A stretch of 64,000 nt of DNA from JANTGF01 sp963750735 (GTDB lineage: Bacteria > Bacteroidota > Bacteroidia > Bacteroidales > VadinHA17), in assembly GCA_963750735.1 (NCBI GenBank), contig CAVVRY010000007.1, positions 248,001 to 312,000 of the forward strand, given 5' to 3'. This document shows positions 28,140 through 37,682 of the stretch, in pieces; positions within the stretch are counted from its first letter, which is position 1, and each line of letters starts with the position of its first letter. The position numbers and the translations under genes were made by a program. The notes beneath the pieces were generated by a model. It did not search any database. It saw only the letters and a list, made by a program, of their open reading frames with translations, and was not told the DNA's origin.

Positions 28140-28619
28140 ATGGTTGATTATTTATTACTGGTACTGGGTATTGTTTTAATGCTAATTGGCCTTATAGGTT
28201 GTGTTCTGCCAGTTCTCCCAGGTCCTCCAATTAGTTTTATCGGGCTTTTACTCTTACAATTCAGTCGTTTTGCCGACTATAGTCTGAATTTCATGCTTCT
28301 TATGGGAGGTATAGCAATTCTTGTTAGCGCTGCAGATTATGTTGTACCTGTGTGGGGAACAAAGAAAATGGGTGGGTCAAAAGCCGGGATATGGGGAGCT
28401 GCTTTAGGACTTTTTGCAGGTATATTTTTCTTCCCTCCTATTGGACTTATTGTTGGCCCCCTAGTAGGGGCAATCCTTGCCGAGCTTATTCAAGGTGAAG
28501 ATTTCCAGAAATCATTTCGTGCCGGTATGGGCTCCTTATTAGGTTTTATGCTTGGAATAGGAATTAAACTTATTGCATCCGCTGTAATGACTTACTATTT
28601 TGTTAAGGCACTATTTTGA
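28140..28619 (+). CDS. DUF456 family membrane protein
   Basis: 159 residues, nearly all hydrophobic: 'LLLVLGIVLMLIGLIGCVLP' then 'LPGPPISFIGLLLLQF', and two glycine-rich helices 'GAALGLFAGIFFFPPIGLIV' and 'GPLVGAILAELIQGED'. The internal duplication of Gly-rich helices is typical of DUF456. It is an inner-membrane protein of unknown function. Starts 96 bp after the PepSY-TM gene. Confidence 0.88.
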   Translation: MVDYLLLVLGIVLMLIGLIGCVLPVLPGPPISFIGLLLLQFSRFADYSLNFMLLMGGIAILVSAADYVVPVWGTKKMGGSKAGIWGAALGLFAGIFFFPPIGLIVGPLVGAILAELIQGEDFQKSFRAGMGSLLGFMLGIGIKLIASAVMTYYFVKALF

Positions 28620-28660
28620 TAATTGCTCTGACTATACTTTAGACACAATCCTTTTGAAGC

Positions 28661-28690
28661 AAAAAAACGATTGCAGAATTACCGCAATCG
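28661..28690 (-). terminator. Rho-independent terminator of the argF/arcC operon
   Basis: On the minus strand CGATTGC (28690-28684) and GCAATCG (28674-28668) form a perfect 7-bp stem with a 9-nt loop, followed by a run of seven T (28667-28661). It lies 28 bp past the ornithine carbamoyltransferase stop. Confidence 0.85.
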
Positions 28691-28717
28691 CCTGATTTAA
28701 TATTTTGTAGCTCTGTT

Positions 28718-29719
28718 TTAATTTCCGAGTGTAGCAACCATAACCGCCTTTATGGTGTGCAACCTGTTTTCAGCCTGATCAAATACTACTGAATGTTCCG
28801 ATTCAAAAACATCGTCAGTAACTTCCAGCGCATCCAACCCGAATTTTTGAAATACATCCTCCCCAATTTTCGTATCCCGGTTGTGGAATGATGGTAAGCA
28901 ATGTAGGAATTTAACCTTTGGATTTCCGGTAAAGTCTAAAACGGTTTTATTAACCTGATATGGCTTTAAAAGTTTTATCCTTTCATCCCAAACCTCATCC
29001 GCTTCACCCATAGATACCCAAACATCGGTATATAGAAAATCGACACCACTTACTGCAGATTTTACATCTTCAGTGATCAAAATATTAGCTCCGGTTTCCT
29101 TAGCAATTTCCTGGCACTGCTTTACAAGATCCTCATCGGGCTGTACTTTTTTAGGTGCCGCAACTCTATAATCCATTCCCATAAGGGCAGCGCCAACCAT
29201 TAACGAATTTGCCATATTGTTTCGTGCATCACCAAGATAGCAATAACTAAGCTCATGCAGTGGTATATCAGAGTGCTCAATCATGGTTAGAAAATCAGCA
29301 AGCACTTGCGTTGGATGAAATTCATTGGTCAGTCCATTCCATACAGGGACACCAGAAAATTCAGCCAATTCCTCAACTTTTTCCTGCCCAAACCCCCGAT
29401 ATTCTATCCCATCATACATCCTGCCAAGGACCCGTGCAGTATCTTTCATTGACTCCTTATTACCAATCTGCGAACCAGATGGTCCAAGATAGGTAACATG
29501 AGCTCCCTGATCCAAAGCTGCCACTTCAAAAGCACAGCGGGTGCGGGTTGAAGACTTTTCAAATATCAATGCAATATTTTTACCCTGCAACTTCTGCTGC
29601 TCTACCCCTGCATACTTCGCTTTTTTTAAAGATAATGAGAGATCAAGTAGAAAGTTAATTTCTTTGGGTGTAAAATCGAGTAATTTTAGAAAGCTTCGAT
29701 TTCTTAAGTTAAAAGCCAT
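28718..29719 (-). CDS. argF: Ornithine carbamoyltransferase (probably catabolic)
   Basis: 333 residues. The carbamoyl-phosphate loop 'SSTRTRCAFE' (about 55-64), 'HPTQVLADF' and the ornithine-side 'HCLPSFHNRDT' are all present, with 'NGLTNEFHPTQ' and 'DVWVSMGE' in place. The enzyme interconverts ornithine plus carbamoyl phosphate and citrulline plus phosphate. The downstream position to carbamate kinase (48 bp spacing, same strand) and the ArcB-like length suggest catabolic use, making carbamoyl phosphate for ATP. No other arginine biosynthesis gene is nearby. The symbol could equally be arcB. Confidence 0.94.
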   Translation of the reverse strand: MAFNLRNRSFLKLLDFTPKEINFLLDLSLSLKKAKYAGVEQQKLQGKNIALIFEKSSTRTRCAFEVAALDQGAHVTYLGPSGSQIGNKESMKDTARVLGRMYDGIEYRGFGQEKVEELAEFSGVPVWNGLTNEFHPTQVLADFLTMIEHSDIPLHELSYCYLGDARNNMANSLMVGAALMGMDYRVAAPKKVQPDEDLVKQCQEIAKETGANILITEDVKSAVSGVDFLYTDVWVSMGEADEVWDERIKLLKPYQVNKTVLDFTGNPKVKFLHCLPSFHNRDTKIGEDVFQKFGLDALEVTDDVFESEHSVVFDQAENRLHTIKAVMVATLGN

Positions 29720-29767
29720 ATTTTAAATTATTAGTTAATGTAAATTTATTTTCAAAGTTTAAAATTG

Positions 29768-30721
29768 TCAATCGTATTCAAGAGTGATTTTTGTTCCAAA
29801 TGATCTGTCCTCTAATTTTGTAGCCTCAGTAATTACACTTTTTAATCCGCCCTGTTCAACAAATTGAATTGCAGCCCTGATTTTTGGCGCCATGCTACCT
29901 TTTGAAAACATTCCCTCTTCTAAATACCTAAGGCTATCTTTTCGATCTAGGAACTCCTTTATTTCCTGGTTCTTTTTCTTATAGTTAATATAAACATAAG
30001 GAACATCCGTAAGCATATAAAACTCATCTGCACCAATTCGCGCAGCCATTAGTGAGGAGGCAAGATCTTTATCGATGACAGCCTCAGCTGGCCTGACTCT
30101 ATCTTTTTCATCAATATATACAGGAACACCTCCCCCTCCCGCTGCTATAACAATATTTCCTGCCAGAGCCAGATCTCTAATCACATCTTCATTCATTATT
30201 CTCACTGGTCTTGGAGAGGGTACCACCCTTCTCCATCCATTATCAGTCTTAACTTCTTCCTTAAATACCCATCCTTTGTTTTTATGTAAACTGTCTGCTT
30301 CTTTTTTTGTATAAATCTTACCTATTCGTTTTTCAGGATTCTGAAAGGCAGGATCATCCTTATTTACAACTACCTGAGTAACGATAGTAACCACATTCTT
30401 ATCTAGGCCATTTTCCTTTAGAACGTTAATTAACATGCGCTCTATCATATATCCAATTCCTCCCTGTGAATCAGCTACACAAATGTCAAGAGGCATCTGG
30501 GCAATTGAATACATTTGTTCCCCGGCATCGTTTCGCATTAAAATATTTCCAACCTGTGGCCCATTTCCATGGGAAAGTACAAGGTCATATCCTTCCTTTA
30601 TCAGATACATTACATTTCGCAATGTATCGGTAGTGTTTTGTTCCTGCTCTTCGATGGTACCTAATTGATCACCTCTTAGTATAGCATTTCCACCTAGAGC
30701 AACTACAGCTAATTTACTCAT
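29768..30721 (-). CDS. arcC: Carbamate kinase
   Basis: 317 residues, the usual length. The N-terminus 'VVALGGNAIL' is the amino-acid-kinase nucleotide/phosphate loop. Further motifs are 'LSHGNGPQVGNILMRND', 'IAAGGGGVPVY', 'IDKDLASSLMAARIGADEFY' and 'FSKGSMAPKIRAAI'. It converts carbamoyl phosphate and ADP to ATP, CO2 and ammonia. First gene of a two-gene minus-strand unit with ornithine carbamoyltransferase. Arginine deiminase (arcA) and an antiporter (arcD) are not in the window. Confidence 0.95.
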   Translation of the reverse strand: MSKLAVVALGGNAILRGDQLGTIEEQEQNTTDTLRNVMYLIKEGYDLVLSHGNGPQVGNILMRNDAGEQMYSIAQMPLDICVADSQGGIGYMIERMLINVLKENGLDKNVVTIVTQVVVNKDDPAFQNPEKRIGKIYTKKEADSLHKNKGWVFKEEVKTDNGWRRVVPSPRPVRIMNEDVIRDLALAGNIVIAAGGGGVPVYIDEKDRVRPAEAVIDKDLASSLMAARIGADEFYMLTDVPYVYINYKKKNQEIKEFLDRKDSLRYLEEGMFSKGSMAPKIRAAIQFVEQGGLKSVITEATKLEDRSFGTKITLEYD

Positions 30722-31043
30722 AACTAATGATATAAATTACTTTCAGTTGAATTTTTAAATTGCTAAAAATTTTAACCAGCAGTTTTTTTTCAAGTCTGAA
30801 AAATATTTTCTTAAAATTATAATTAAATTTTTAAATCTATTATGATTTTAACTTTTGGAAAGGCAAGTCTTCATTCATCACATTTTTTGCCAAAAAAACT
30901 AAATAATTGGATAAAATATTTTAGCAAAAAACCAATAAATAGGATCACAAAATTGGGTTCAGATAAGTCGAATAAATCGTAACTTATTTGGGTAAATTTC
31001 GTTTTAAATACTCATAAGGACTTGAATAATCGGGCATTCTCCT
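30722..31043. other. Intergenic region, no supported gene
   Basis: 322 bp between divergent genes. Strongly AT-rich with several poly-T and poly-A tracts. No structured RNA or convincing consensus promoter was recognised. Confidence 0.5.
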
Positions 31044-31874
31044 ATGAAATGTCCGACATTATTCTGCAATATTTTACTTGCAGGAATAGTAATAATTTAT
31101 GGGAATAAAAATTTAAGAACGCCTCCTAACATTTTGATAAACAAATCATTATATATTGTCCTATTAATCATTATTGCTGCTTCAATTACTTGCAAAAAAA
31201 GCCTCAATTCAATCTTCTCGAAAGAGGGTGAAATTCACTATGATATTGTTTATCTTGAGAATGATCTGGAGAAAATTTCAACAGATTTATTGCCCAAAAA
31301 AATGATAACTAAATATAAAAACAATATTTATAGTTTTGAAATTGAAGGTTTCTTCGGGCTATTTAACATTAAGAATGTTGTCAATCCAAAAGAATCGATA
31401 AACGAAACTCAACTAACTGTTCTTAATAAAAAATACTATCATAGTGGGAATTTCGATGCTTTTGCAGTTGGATTTGGAGAAATGCCCAATATGGAGATCC
31501 AATACACTGATGAAACAAAACAAATTTGTGGAATTCCATGTTCCAAAGCTATTATAACCTTCCCCGGTAATGAAAAAGAGTCTATAGAAGTTTATTATAC
31601 ACAATCTATACCACTAAAAAACCCAAACAGAACAACTCCTTATCACGAAATTGACGGGGTACTAATGGAGTTTTATCTTGATTTACAGAATGTTGAAATG
31701 AAATTAACGGCCAATGCCGTATATGATAAGAAGCTTCCAAAATCTGTATTTGGTAGGAAAGAAGGTTTCAAAAAAGCTACGAAACCATATCTTGAAGCCG
31801 TTCTTCTTAGATTACTTCAAAGAAAGAAAAAACAGAAACAGAAACAGAAACGGAAGCAAAACTATAAATATTAA
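31044..31874 (+). CDS. Hypothetical lipoprotein with basic Gln/Lys-repeat tail
   Basis: 276 codons in the longest frame. A TTG at 31134 would give 'INKSLYIVLLIIIAASITCK', a better lipoprotein signal with Cys, so the first ~30 residues may not be translated. The mature domain ('GEIHYDIVYLENDLEKISTD', 'FFGLFNIKNVVNPKESINET', 'TDETKQICGIPCSKAIITFP') resembles the small DUF4412/GLPGLI-type periplasmic beta proteins in layout, but this is not certain. The C-terminus is a run of K, Q and R encoded by an imperfect AAACAG hexanucleotide repeat (31827-31862). It stands alone between arcC and ftsK. Function unknown. Confidence 0.65.
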   Translation: MKCPTLFCNILLAGIVIIYGNKNLRTPPNILINKSLYIVLLIIIAASITCKKSLNSIFSKEGEIHYDIVYLENDLEKISTDLLPKKMITKYKNNIYSFEIEGFFGLFNIKNVVNPKESINETQLTVLNKKYYHSGNFDAFAVGFGEMPNMEIQYTDETKQICGIPCSKAIITFPGNEKESIEVYYTQSIPLKNPNRTTPYHEIDGVLMEFYLDLQNVEMKLTANAVYDKKLPKSVFGRKEGFKKATKPYLEAVLLRLLQRKKKQKQKQKRKQNYKY

Positions 31875-31999
31875 TTAAACCACATTAATTCATCATTCTC
31901 ATTATAAACTCTGTTATAACTATTCTACCAGGGTTTATCACGATTTTCTACATTTAATCTCGAAATGTATGATAAAATCTGTAATTTATCAATAATAGG

Positions 32000-32031
32000 T
32001 TGGCAATAAAATACTAAAAGGATTACTTTTG
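32000..32031 (+). promoter_or_regulatory. Bacteroidota promoter for ftsK-lolA
   Basis: TTGG (32000-32003), a 20 bp spacer and TACTTTTG (32024-32031) match the phylum consensus. This predicts a leader of about 100 nt before the GTG start at 32137. Confidence 0.55.
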
Positions 32032-32136
32032 CGATTAATATTTATATGATAAAGAAAGATATCTTGTTTCTTTTTAAGATTATAAGAGACTGACAAAAAT
32101 TTCTTTAAATCAAAACCTGTCAATTCTGTTTTATTT

Positions 32137-34542
32137 GTGAAAAAGAAGAAAAGAAGCACCACTAAACCGAGAAGGAAACCGGCAAAAATTAAACAGTTTA
32201 CCAGAGATGAAAGGGTAAAACTGGTATTTGGTATTTTCTTTATACTGTTTGCATTATACTTGCTTCTGGCCCTTATTTCATTCCTGTTTACCTGGCAGGT
32301 TGATCAGAGTTTTGGTCAGACTGGTATTTTTTCCAGTCCGGAAATAAGAGTTGAAAACTGGGCAGGAAAGACTGGAGCATATCTAGGTATATTGTTTATT
32401 AAGGAGTGGTTTGGTATAGCTTCCTTCATAATTCCTTTCCTTATGTTACTTATAGGTCTCCGCTTGTTAAACCTCAAGCTTTTACCTCTCGGTAGGACCA
32501 TTAGAAATGGGATCCTTGCAATTATTATATTTTCAGTTACTCTGGGGTATTTATCCGGAGATCATTCTGAAATACTTGGAAGTGGACTTGGCGGTGGCCA
32601 TGGTTATATAGCTAGCCTGTGGTTAAATTCAATTTTAGGGAAAGTGGGTTCCGGATTTTTACTCCTTTTCCTCAACTTTGCCTTCTTCCTATTCGCTTAT
32701 AAACCAGCCCTCTCATGGTTTAAAAGAAAAAAGACAGACGGAGTGAGTAGCACCCTTGATCCTAAAACTGCTCCTGACGAAAAGGATGACTTTGAGATAG
32801 TTATGAACGATGAGATTGTTTCAGAAGAAAAACCTGTTATAAATAGCAAAACTGAAAAGGCAAAAAATTCAGATCCACATCTCGCCTTTACCACTAAATC
32901 TTTAGGTGGTGATGATAAAAATTCAGAAAAGGATATCGACATTGAACTGACGGTGGAAAAAAAGAAAGAGGAAGAAAATATTAACGGAAATACCGTACGC
33001 TCAATTTCACAGGAAGATTACGATCCAACATTGGATTTACCTGGTTATCAGAGCCCAACGTTACAGCTTCTTGAGGATCATTATTCTGAGAATTCAAGAG
33101 TAAGTAAAGAGGAGCTTCTTGACAATAAAAACAAGATTGTTGAAACACTCAGACATTATAAAATTGAGATAAGCAAGATAAAAGCAACTATTGGACCTAC
33201 TATTACATTGTATGAGATAATTCCAGAACCGGGAGTAAGAATTGCAAAAATAAAAAACCTTGAAGATGATATTGCATTAAGTCTTTCTGCACTAGGCATT
33301 AGGATTATCGCACCCATCCCCGGAAAAGGAACAATTGGAATTGAAGTGCCAAATCAAAAACCTGAAATTGTTTCAATGAAGTCGCTCTTATCCTCAAAGA
33401 AATTTCAGGAAACTAATTTTGAACTACCTATTGCTCTCGGTAAAACAATTTCAAATGAAGTCTTCGCACTTGACCTTACAAAGCTTCCTCACCTGCTCGT
33501 TGCCGGTGCAACCGGACAAGGTAAATCCGTAGGTTTGAATGTAATAATTGCATCTCTTTTATATAAAAAGCACCCTGCTGAGCTCAAGTTCATCTTTATT
33601 GACCCAAAGAAAGTTGAGCTTACTCTTTATTCGAAAATTGAGAGACATTTCCTTGCAAAACTTCCTGATGTTGATGAACCTATTATCACGGATACCCAAA
33701 AAGTGATCAACACCCTGAATTCACTTACTATTGAGATGGATGCGAGGTATGATTTGATGAAGAAAGCGCATGTTAGAAATATTAAAGAATACAACACAAA
33801 ATTTATTGACCGAAGATTAAATCCTGAAAAAGGCCACCGCTATCTTCCATACATTGTTATGGTAATTGATGAGTTTGCTGATCTTATAATGACAGCCGGA
33901 AGAGAAATTGAGGGTCCACTCGCACGTATAGCTCAAATTGCGCGTGCTATCGGGATTCATCTTGTAATTGCCACTCAGCGTCCAACCACCAATATTATAA
34001 CAGGTGTAATCAAAGCGAATTTCCCGGCCAGACTGGCATTCAGGGTAACATCCATGATTGATTCCCGAACCATTCTTGATAGTCCCGGGGCGAACCAGCT
34101 AATTGGTAGAGGGGATATGCTTATTAGCAATGGTGGCGATCTTGCTAGAATTCAATGTGCTTTTATTGATACGCCGGAAATTGAAAGAATTACAGATTTC
34201 ATCGGCTCACAAAGAGGATATTCTACTGCTTTTTTGTTACCAGAATATAGCGGGGAAGAAAATATGGGAGGGAATGATTTAGATGATACCCAGAGAGATT
34301 CATCCTTTGAGGAAGCTGCACGGCTGGTAGTGTTACATCAACAGGGCTCCACTTCTCTAATTCAAAGAAAGCTCTCTATAGGATACAACCGTGCCGGCAG
34401 GATTATTGATCAGCTAGAGTCGGCTGGTATCGTTGGGCCCTTTGAGGGAAGTAAAGCAAGGAAAGTTTTGATAAGCGATGAATATTCTTTGGAACGATTC
34501 TTGAATGATATAGATGGTAAGAAATCTAATGAATCTGAATAA
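32137..34542 (+). CDS. ftsK: DNA translocase FtsK
   Basis: 801 residues from a GTG start, giving a Lys/Arg-rich N-terminus before four membrane helices (about 30-190). A variable acidic linker (about 195-310) leads to the motor: 'GATGQGKSVGLNVIIASLL' (Walker A, about 458), 'YIVMVIDEFADLIMTAGREI' (Walker B) and 'HLVIATQRPTTNIITGVIKA'. The C-terminal winged-helix gamma domain is present ('AARLVVLHQQGSTSLIQRKL'), which would read KOPS-like sites and activate XerCD. It anchors at the division septum. lolA follows after 3 bp. Confidence 0.96.
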   Translation: MKKKKRSTTKPRRKPAKIKQFTRDERVKLVFGIFFILFALYLLLALISFLFTWQVDQSFGQTGIFSSPEIRVENWAGKTGAYLGILFIKEWFGIASFIIPFLMLLIGLRLLNLKLLPLGRTIRNGILAIIIFSVTLGYLSGDHSEILGSGLGGGHGYIASLWLNSILGKVGSGFLLLFLNFAFFLFAYKPALSWFKRKKTDGVSSTLDPKTAPDEKDDFEIVMNDEIVSEEKPVINSKTEKAKNSDPHLAFTTKSLGGDDKNSEKDIDIELTVEKKKEEENINGNTVRSISQEDYDPTLDLPGYQSPTLQLLEDHYSENSRVSKEELLDNKNKIVETLRHYKIEISKIKATIGPTITLYEIIPEPGVRIAKIKNLEDDIALSLSALGIRIIAPIPGKGTIGIEVPNQKPEIVSMKSLLSSKKFQETNFELPIALGKTISNEVFALDLTKLPHLLVAGATGQGKSVGLNVIIASLLYKKHPAELKFIFIDPKKVELTLYSKIERHFLAKLPDVDEPIITDTQKVINTLNSLTIEMDARYDLMKKAHVRNIKEYNTKFIDRRLNPEKGHRYLPYIVMVIDEFADLIMTAGREIEGPLARIAQIARAIGIHLVIATQRPTTNIITGVIKANFPARLAFRVTSMIDSRTILDSPGANQLIGRGDMLISNGGDLARIQCAFIDTPEIERITDFIGSQRGYSTAFLLPEYSGEENMGGNDLDDTQRDSSFEEAARLVVLHQQGSTSLIQRKLSIGYNRAGRIIDQLESAGIVGPFEGSKARKVLISDEYSLERFLNDIDGKKSNESE

Positions 34543-34545
34543 AAG

Positions 34546-35211
34546 ATGACAACAGGTAAAATATATACTATATTATTTATAACAGGGTTTTTACTGATTG
34601 GCTTTTCTGTAAATGCTCAACAAAAAGACCCGGCAGCGATGAAAATTCTGGAAAATTTTCAGAAAAAAATACAATCCTTTCCGGCAATTAAATCAGAATA
34701 TCAGTTCACTATAATCGATTTAAAAGAGAATTCTGAATCAACCTATAAGGGAGAATTCTCTATGAAAGATGAAAAGTATGTTATGAAGATGGGGAATATG
34801 GAGATTTATTATGATGGTACCACTCTTTGGAACTTCCTACCTGAAGAGGGAGAAGTAAATATTAGTGCTCCTGAACTCTCCGATGAACAGGACTTCCTGG
34901 AAAATCCAGCACTGTTCTTTAAACTCTATAAGAAAGATCTCTATAACAAACTGGTCGAAGAGAAAAACGTGGATGGAGTTATCTACAACATCATTGATCT
35001 ATACCCAAAAGACCTGAACAAGGGATTCTCAAGAATCCGTTTATTTATTGAAAAGGATGAGCTTGAGTTATATTCCATCCGATATTTCGGGAAAGATGGC
35101 ATACATTACCTATTGCTGCTAACTGATTATGAAACAAATATACTTCCAGATTCATGGTTTCAGTTTGATGTATCAAAACATCCCAATGTAGAAGTAATTG
35201 ACCTCAGGTAA
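34546..35211 (+). CDS. lolA: LolA-like outer-membrane lipoprotein carrier
   Basis: 221 residues. A signal peptide ending 'FSVNAQQ' is followed by 'ILENFQKKIQSFPAIKSEYQ', 'TYKGEFSMKDEKYVMKMGNM', 'IYYDGTTLWNFLPEEGEVNI' and 'LYPKDLNKGFSRIRLFIEKD', the LolA/LolB half-barrel pattern. It would ferry lipoproteins through the periplasm. The ftsK-lolA order is common in Bacteroidota; the 3 bp gap shows co-transcription. Convergent with the 7TM-HD gene. Confidence 0.9.
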   Translation: MTTGKIYTILFITGFLLIGFSVNAQQKDPAAMKILENFQKKIQSFPAIKSEYQFTIIDLKENSESTYKGEFSMKDEKYVMKMGNMEIYYDGTTLWNFLPEEGEVNISAPELSDEQDFLENPALFFKLYKKDLYNKLVEEKNVDGVIYNIIDLYPKDLNKGFSRIRLFIEKDELELYSIRYFGKDGIHYLLLLTDYETNILPDSWFQFDVSKHPNVEVIDLR

Positions 35212-35255
35212 TAAATAAAGAAATTACTTTTTTGATAAATCCTCCAGAAAGGCAA

Positions 35256-37418
35256 TTAGTTAATCTTTTGGTTTGGGCCTTCAGGATACTCTATCCTAAC
35301 ATGATAAATAGTTGAAAGACGTTTCTTAAAAATCCGCTTAATTCGTGTTATTTCAACAAGCGTGATCGGTGACTCATTAAACTGTCCTTCCTCGAACTGA
35401 TTGTCAATAATTTTATCAACCAATTCATTTATAGTGTCTCCATCTACCTTCTTCAAGCTTCGAGAGGCAGCCTCCACAGAGTCAGCCATCATTAGAATGG
35501 CCATTTCTTTTGTATAAGGTTTTGGGCCCGGATAAGAGAATTTTTTATCATCAACCAGTTCTTCAGGGTAGCTTTTAATAAATGATCTGTAGAAATATTG
35601 CACCTTGGTGGTTCCATGATGTGTTCTTATAAAATCTATTAGTGGTTCAGGAATTTTATTCTTATTTGCAATCTCTACACCCTTGGTCACATGCCCTATA
35701 ATAATAGCTGCACTGTCCTCAAAATTAAGGCTATCGTGCGGATTGTAACCGCCTGTTTGATTTTCAATAAAGTAAAGAGGGTCTTTCATCTTTCCAATAT
35801 CGTGATAAAGAGCGGCAGCGCGAACAAGCAAAGGATTCCCTCCTACAGTTCTACAGGCATACTCCGAGAGGTTTGCCACCTGCAGGGAATGCTGGAATGT
35901 GCCCGGGGCTTTTTCAGCAAGATCTCTTAACAATGGCTGGTTTGTATCAGCAATTTCAAGTAAGGTTGCATCAGAAAGGAAGCCGAATGTTTTTTCATAT
36001 ACAAAGATTAAAGGATAGGAAAGCAAAATGAATGCTGCATTACCACCAAACCATGCAAAAGTATACCAGTTTATATCGTTCAGGTTGCCTTCCTGTATAA
36101 TTCCCATACCGAGATATAAAATTGAATATGTCAAAAAGATTATCCCAGCAGTAAAGAAAAATATGCCCCTTTTATAAACATTGGTCATACTGAAAATGGC
36201 AACAATTCCTACAATAAAGTTAAGGAAAACAAATTCAAATGAGTCTGGAACAAGGAAGCCAGCAATCATCAACAGAACCATATGAATGAACAAAGCAAGC
36301 CTTGAATCAAAAAATGTTCTGATGACAATGGGTACAATTACCAATGGAATGAAGTAATAACTAATTCCTTCAGTTGTAGCCGCCAGTCTGATTAGAACCA
36401 CAAAAAGTGTGATCTGCAGCAATATGAATAAAGTATGGAAATTATTCAGGAATGTTTCCCTTCTAAAGTGATAAAGGAACAGGTAAAGCATTGACATTAC
36501 AGCGGAAATAAGAATTATCTGGCCTAATAGGATCATCATCCTGTTTACAGTTGTTCCTGACCTGTTCTCGTATTCCCTCTTCAGTGACTCAAGAACACGA
36601 TATTTAGCTGTAGTTACCACTTCACCCCTGGATATAATCCGTTCACCCTGCTGAATCATTCCAGCTGTAAGTGAAATCTCATCAGTTAGTCTTTGTTTTT
36701 CATTCTCAGACTTAACCTCATCATAAAACAGATTCGGATAGATAAAATCACTTAGGTTTAAACCTTTAAAAAAGTCAGTTGACTGACTGATTTCTCGCTT
36801 GTCACCCAGAGCATAATTCCCTGTTTGGACAACAGCATATTCGTATGCCATTTTCTCAGTAAAAACTTCTTTATAATTAAACTCTTCAGCCAGATTATTT
36901 TTCACAACAACAATCGGAAATACCTCTACATCATCTGTTGGAAGTATATCCACCGCATCCAATACACCTTTTGAATAAATAAAACTTAATATTCCTGATG
37001 CATGTTGCAAATACCTCTGTTTGGTCTGATTGAGGTTGGCTACCAATCTGGCTCGACCAGATGAAGGTTCATCGATGTTATATTTCTTTGCTATATATGT
37101 CTTCCATTGCTTATCGAAGGCATCGTTAAACCTCAGAGTCTGCAAGTAATATACATTGGTATCTACAATAAAAAATGGCTTATATTGTTTCAGTATACTG
37201 TCTCTTTCTGCAGTCACCTCTGGTTCTGACTTGTAGATTGGCACATTATACTCAGCAATAAGATCCTCATACATCCATGGCTTTCCCTTCGAGAATTCAT
37301 ATCTGAATTTTGCCTCGCGAGGAAATATATATACTATAATCATTATAGATACAATCAGCATAATCGTCTTGATAATGCCGTTGTATGAGTTCTTAATTAA
37401 TTCTATAAATCTCTTCAT
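35256..37418 (-). CDS. 7TM-HD family phosphohydrolase (PgpH-like, c-di-AMP phosphodiesterase type)
   Basis: The ATG at 37418 gives 'MKRFIELIKNSYNGIIKTIM'; an ATG 39 bp upstream is possible. Order of parts: one TM helix, a ~250-residue periplasmic 7TMR-HDED domain, a seven-helix membrane domain (for example 'YFIPLVIVPIVIRTFF', 'FEFVFLNFIVGIVAIFSM'), then a cytosolic HD domain with 'PGTFQHSLQVANLSEYACRT' and 'ALYHDIGKMKDP', and 'IRTHHGTTKVQYFY' as distal ligands. Listeria PgpH with this architecture hydrolyses c-di-AMP. In Bacteroidota the substrate is inferred. The YbbR-like gene at 19827 would fit the same pathway. Confidence 0.92.
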   Translation of the reverse strand: MKRFIELIKNSYNGIIKTIMLIVSIMIIVYIFPREAKFRYEFSKGKPWMYEDLIAEYNVPIYKSEPEVTAERDSILKQYKPFFIVDTNVYYLQTLRFNDAFDKQWKTYIAKKYNIDEPSSGRARLVANLNQTKQRYLQHASGILSFIYSKGVLDAVDILPTDDVEVFPIVVVKNNLAEEFNYKEVFTEKMAYEYAVVQTGNYALGDKREISQSTDFFKGLNLSDFIYPNLFYDEVKSENEKQRLTDEISLTAGMIQQGERIISRGEVVTTAKYRVLESLKREYENRSGTTVNRMMILLGQIILISAVMSMLYLFLYHFRRETFLNNFHTLFILLQITLFVVLIRLAATTEGISYYFIPLVIVPIVIRTFFDSRLALFIHMVLLMIAGFLVPDSFEFVFLNFIVGIVAIFSMTNVYKRGIFFFTAGIIFLTYSILYLGMGIIQEGNLNDINWYTFAWFGGNAAFILLSYPLIFVYEKTFGFLSDATLLEIADTNQPLLRDLAEKAPGTFQHSLQVANLSEYACRTVGGNPLLVRAAALYHDIGKMKDPLYFIENQTGGYNPHDSLNFEDSAAIIIGHVTKGVEIANKNKIPEPLIDFIRTHHGTTKVQYFYRSFIKSYPEELVDDKKFSYPGPKPYTKEMAILMMADSVEAASRSLKKVDGDTINELVDKIIDNQFEEGQFNESPITLVEITRIKRIFKKRLSTIYHVRIEYPEGPNQKIN

Positions 37419-37682
37419 ATCAATATCCGGAGGAAGCTTTTTTTTTAATGCCCACAAAGGTAACTAATTTTTCCATTTCATTGGTTCACAGTAATAATGA
37501 TAAAAATATAAGTAATTCCAGATGTCAGGTTTAGTATTAAATAACACTAAAACTTCAAAATAACAGCTCAACAAAAATAAATTAGAAATGCTTCTAAGTA
37601 TGGTTTAAAAATGGAAGTTCGCAAAAGCATATCCATTCAATTTGCTATCTTTGAAGAAGCAGTAGCTAACAATTTTAACAGA

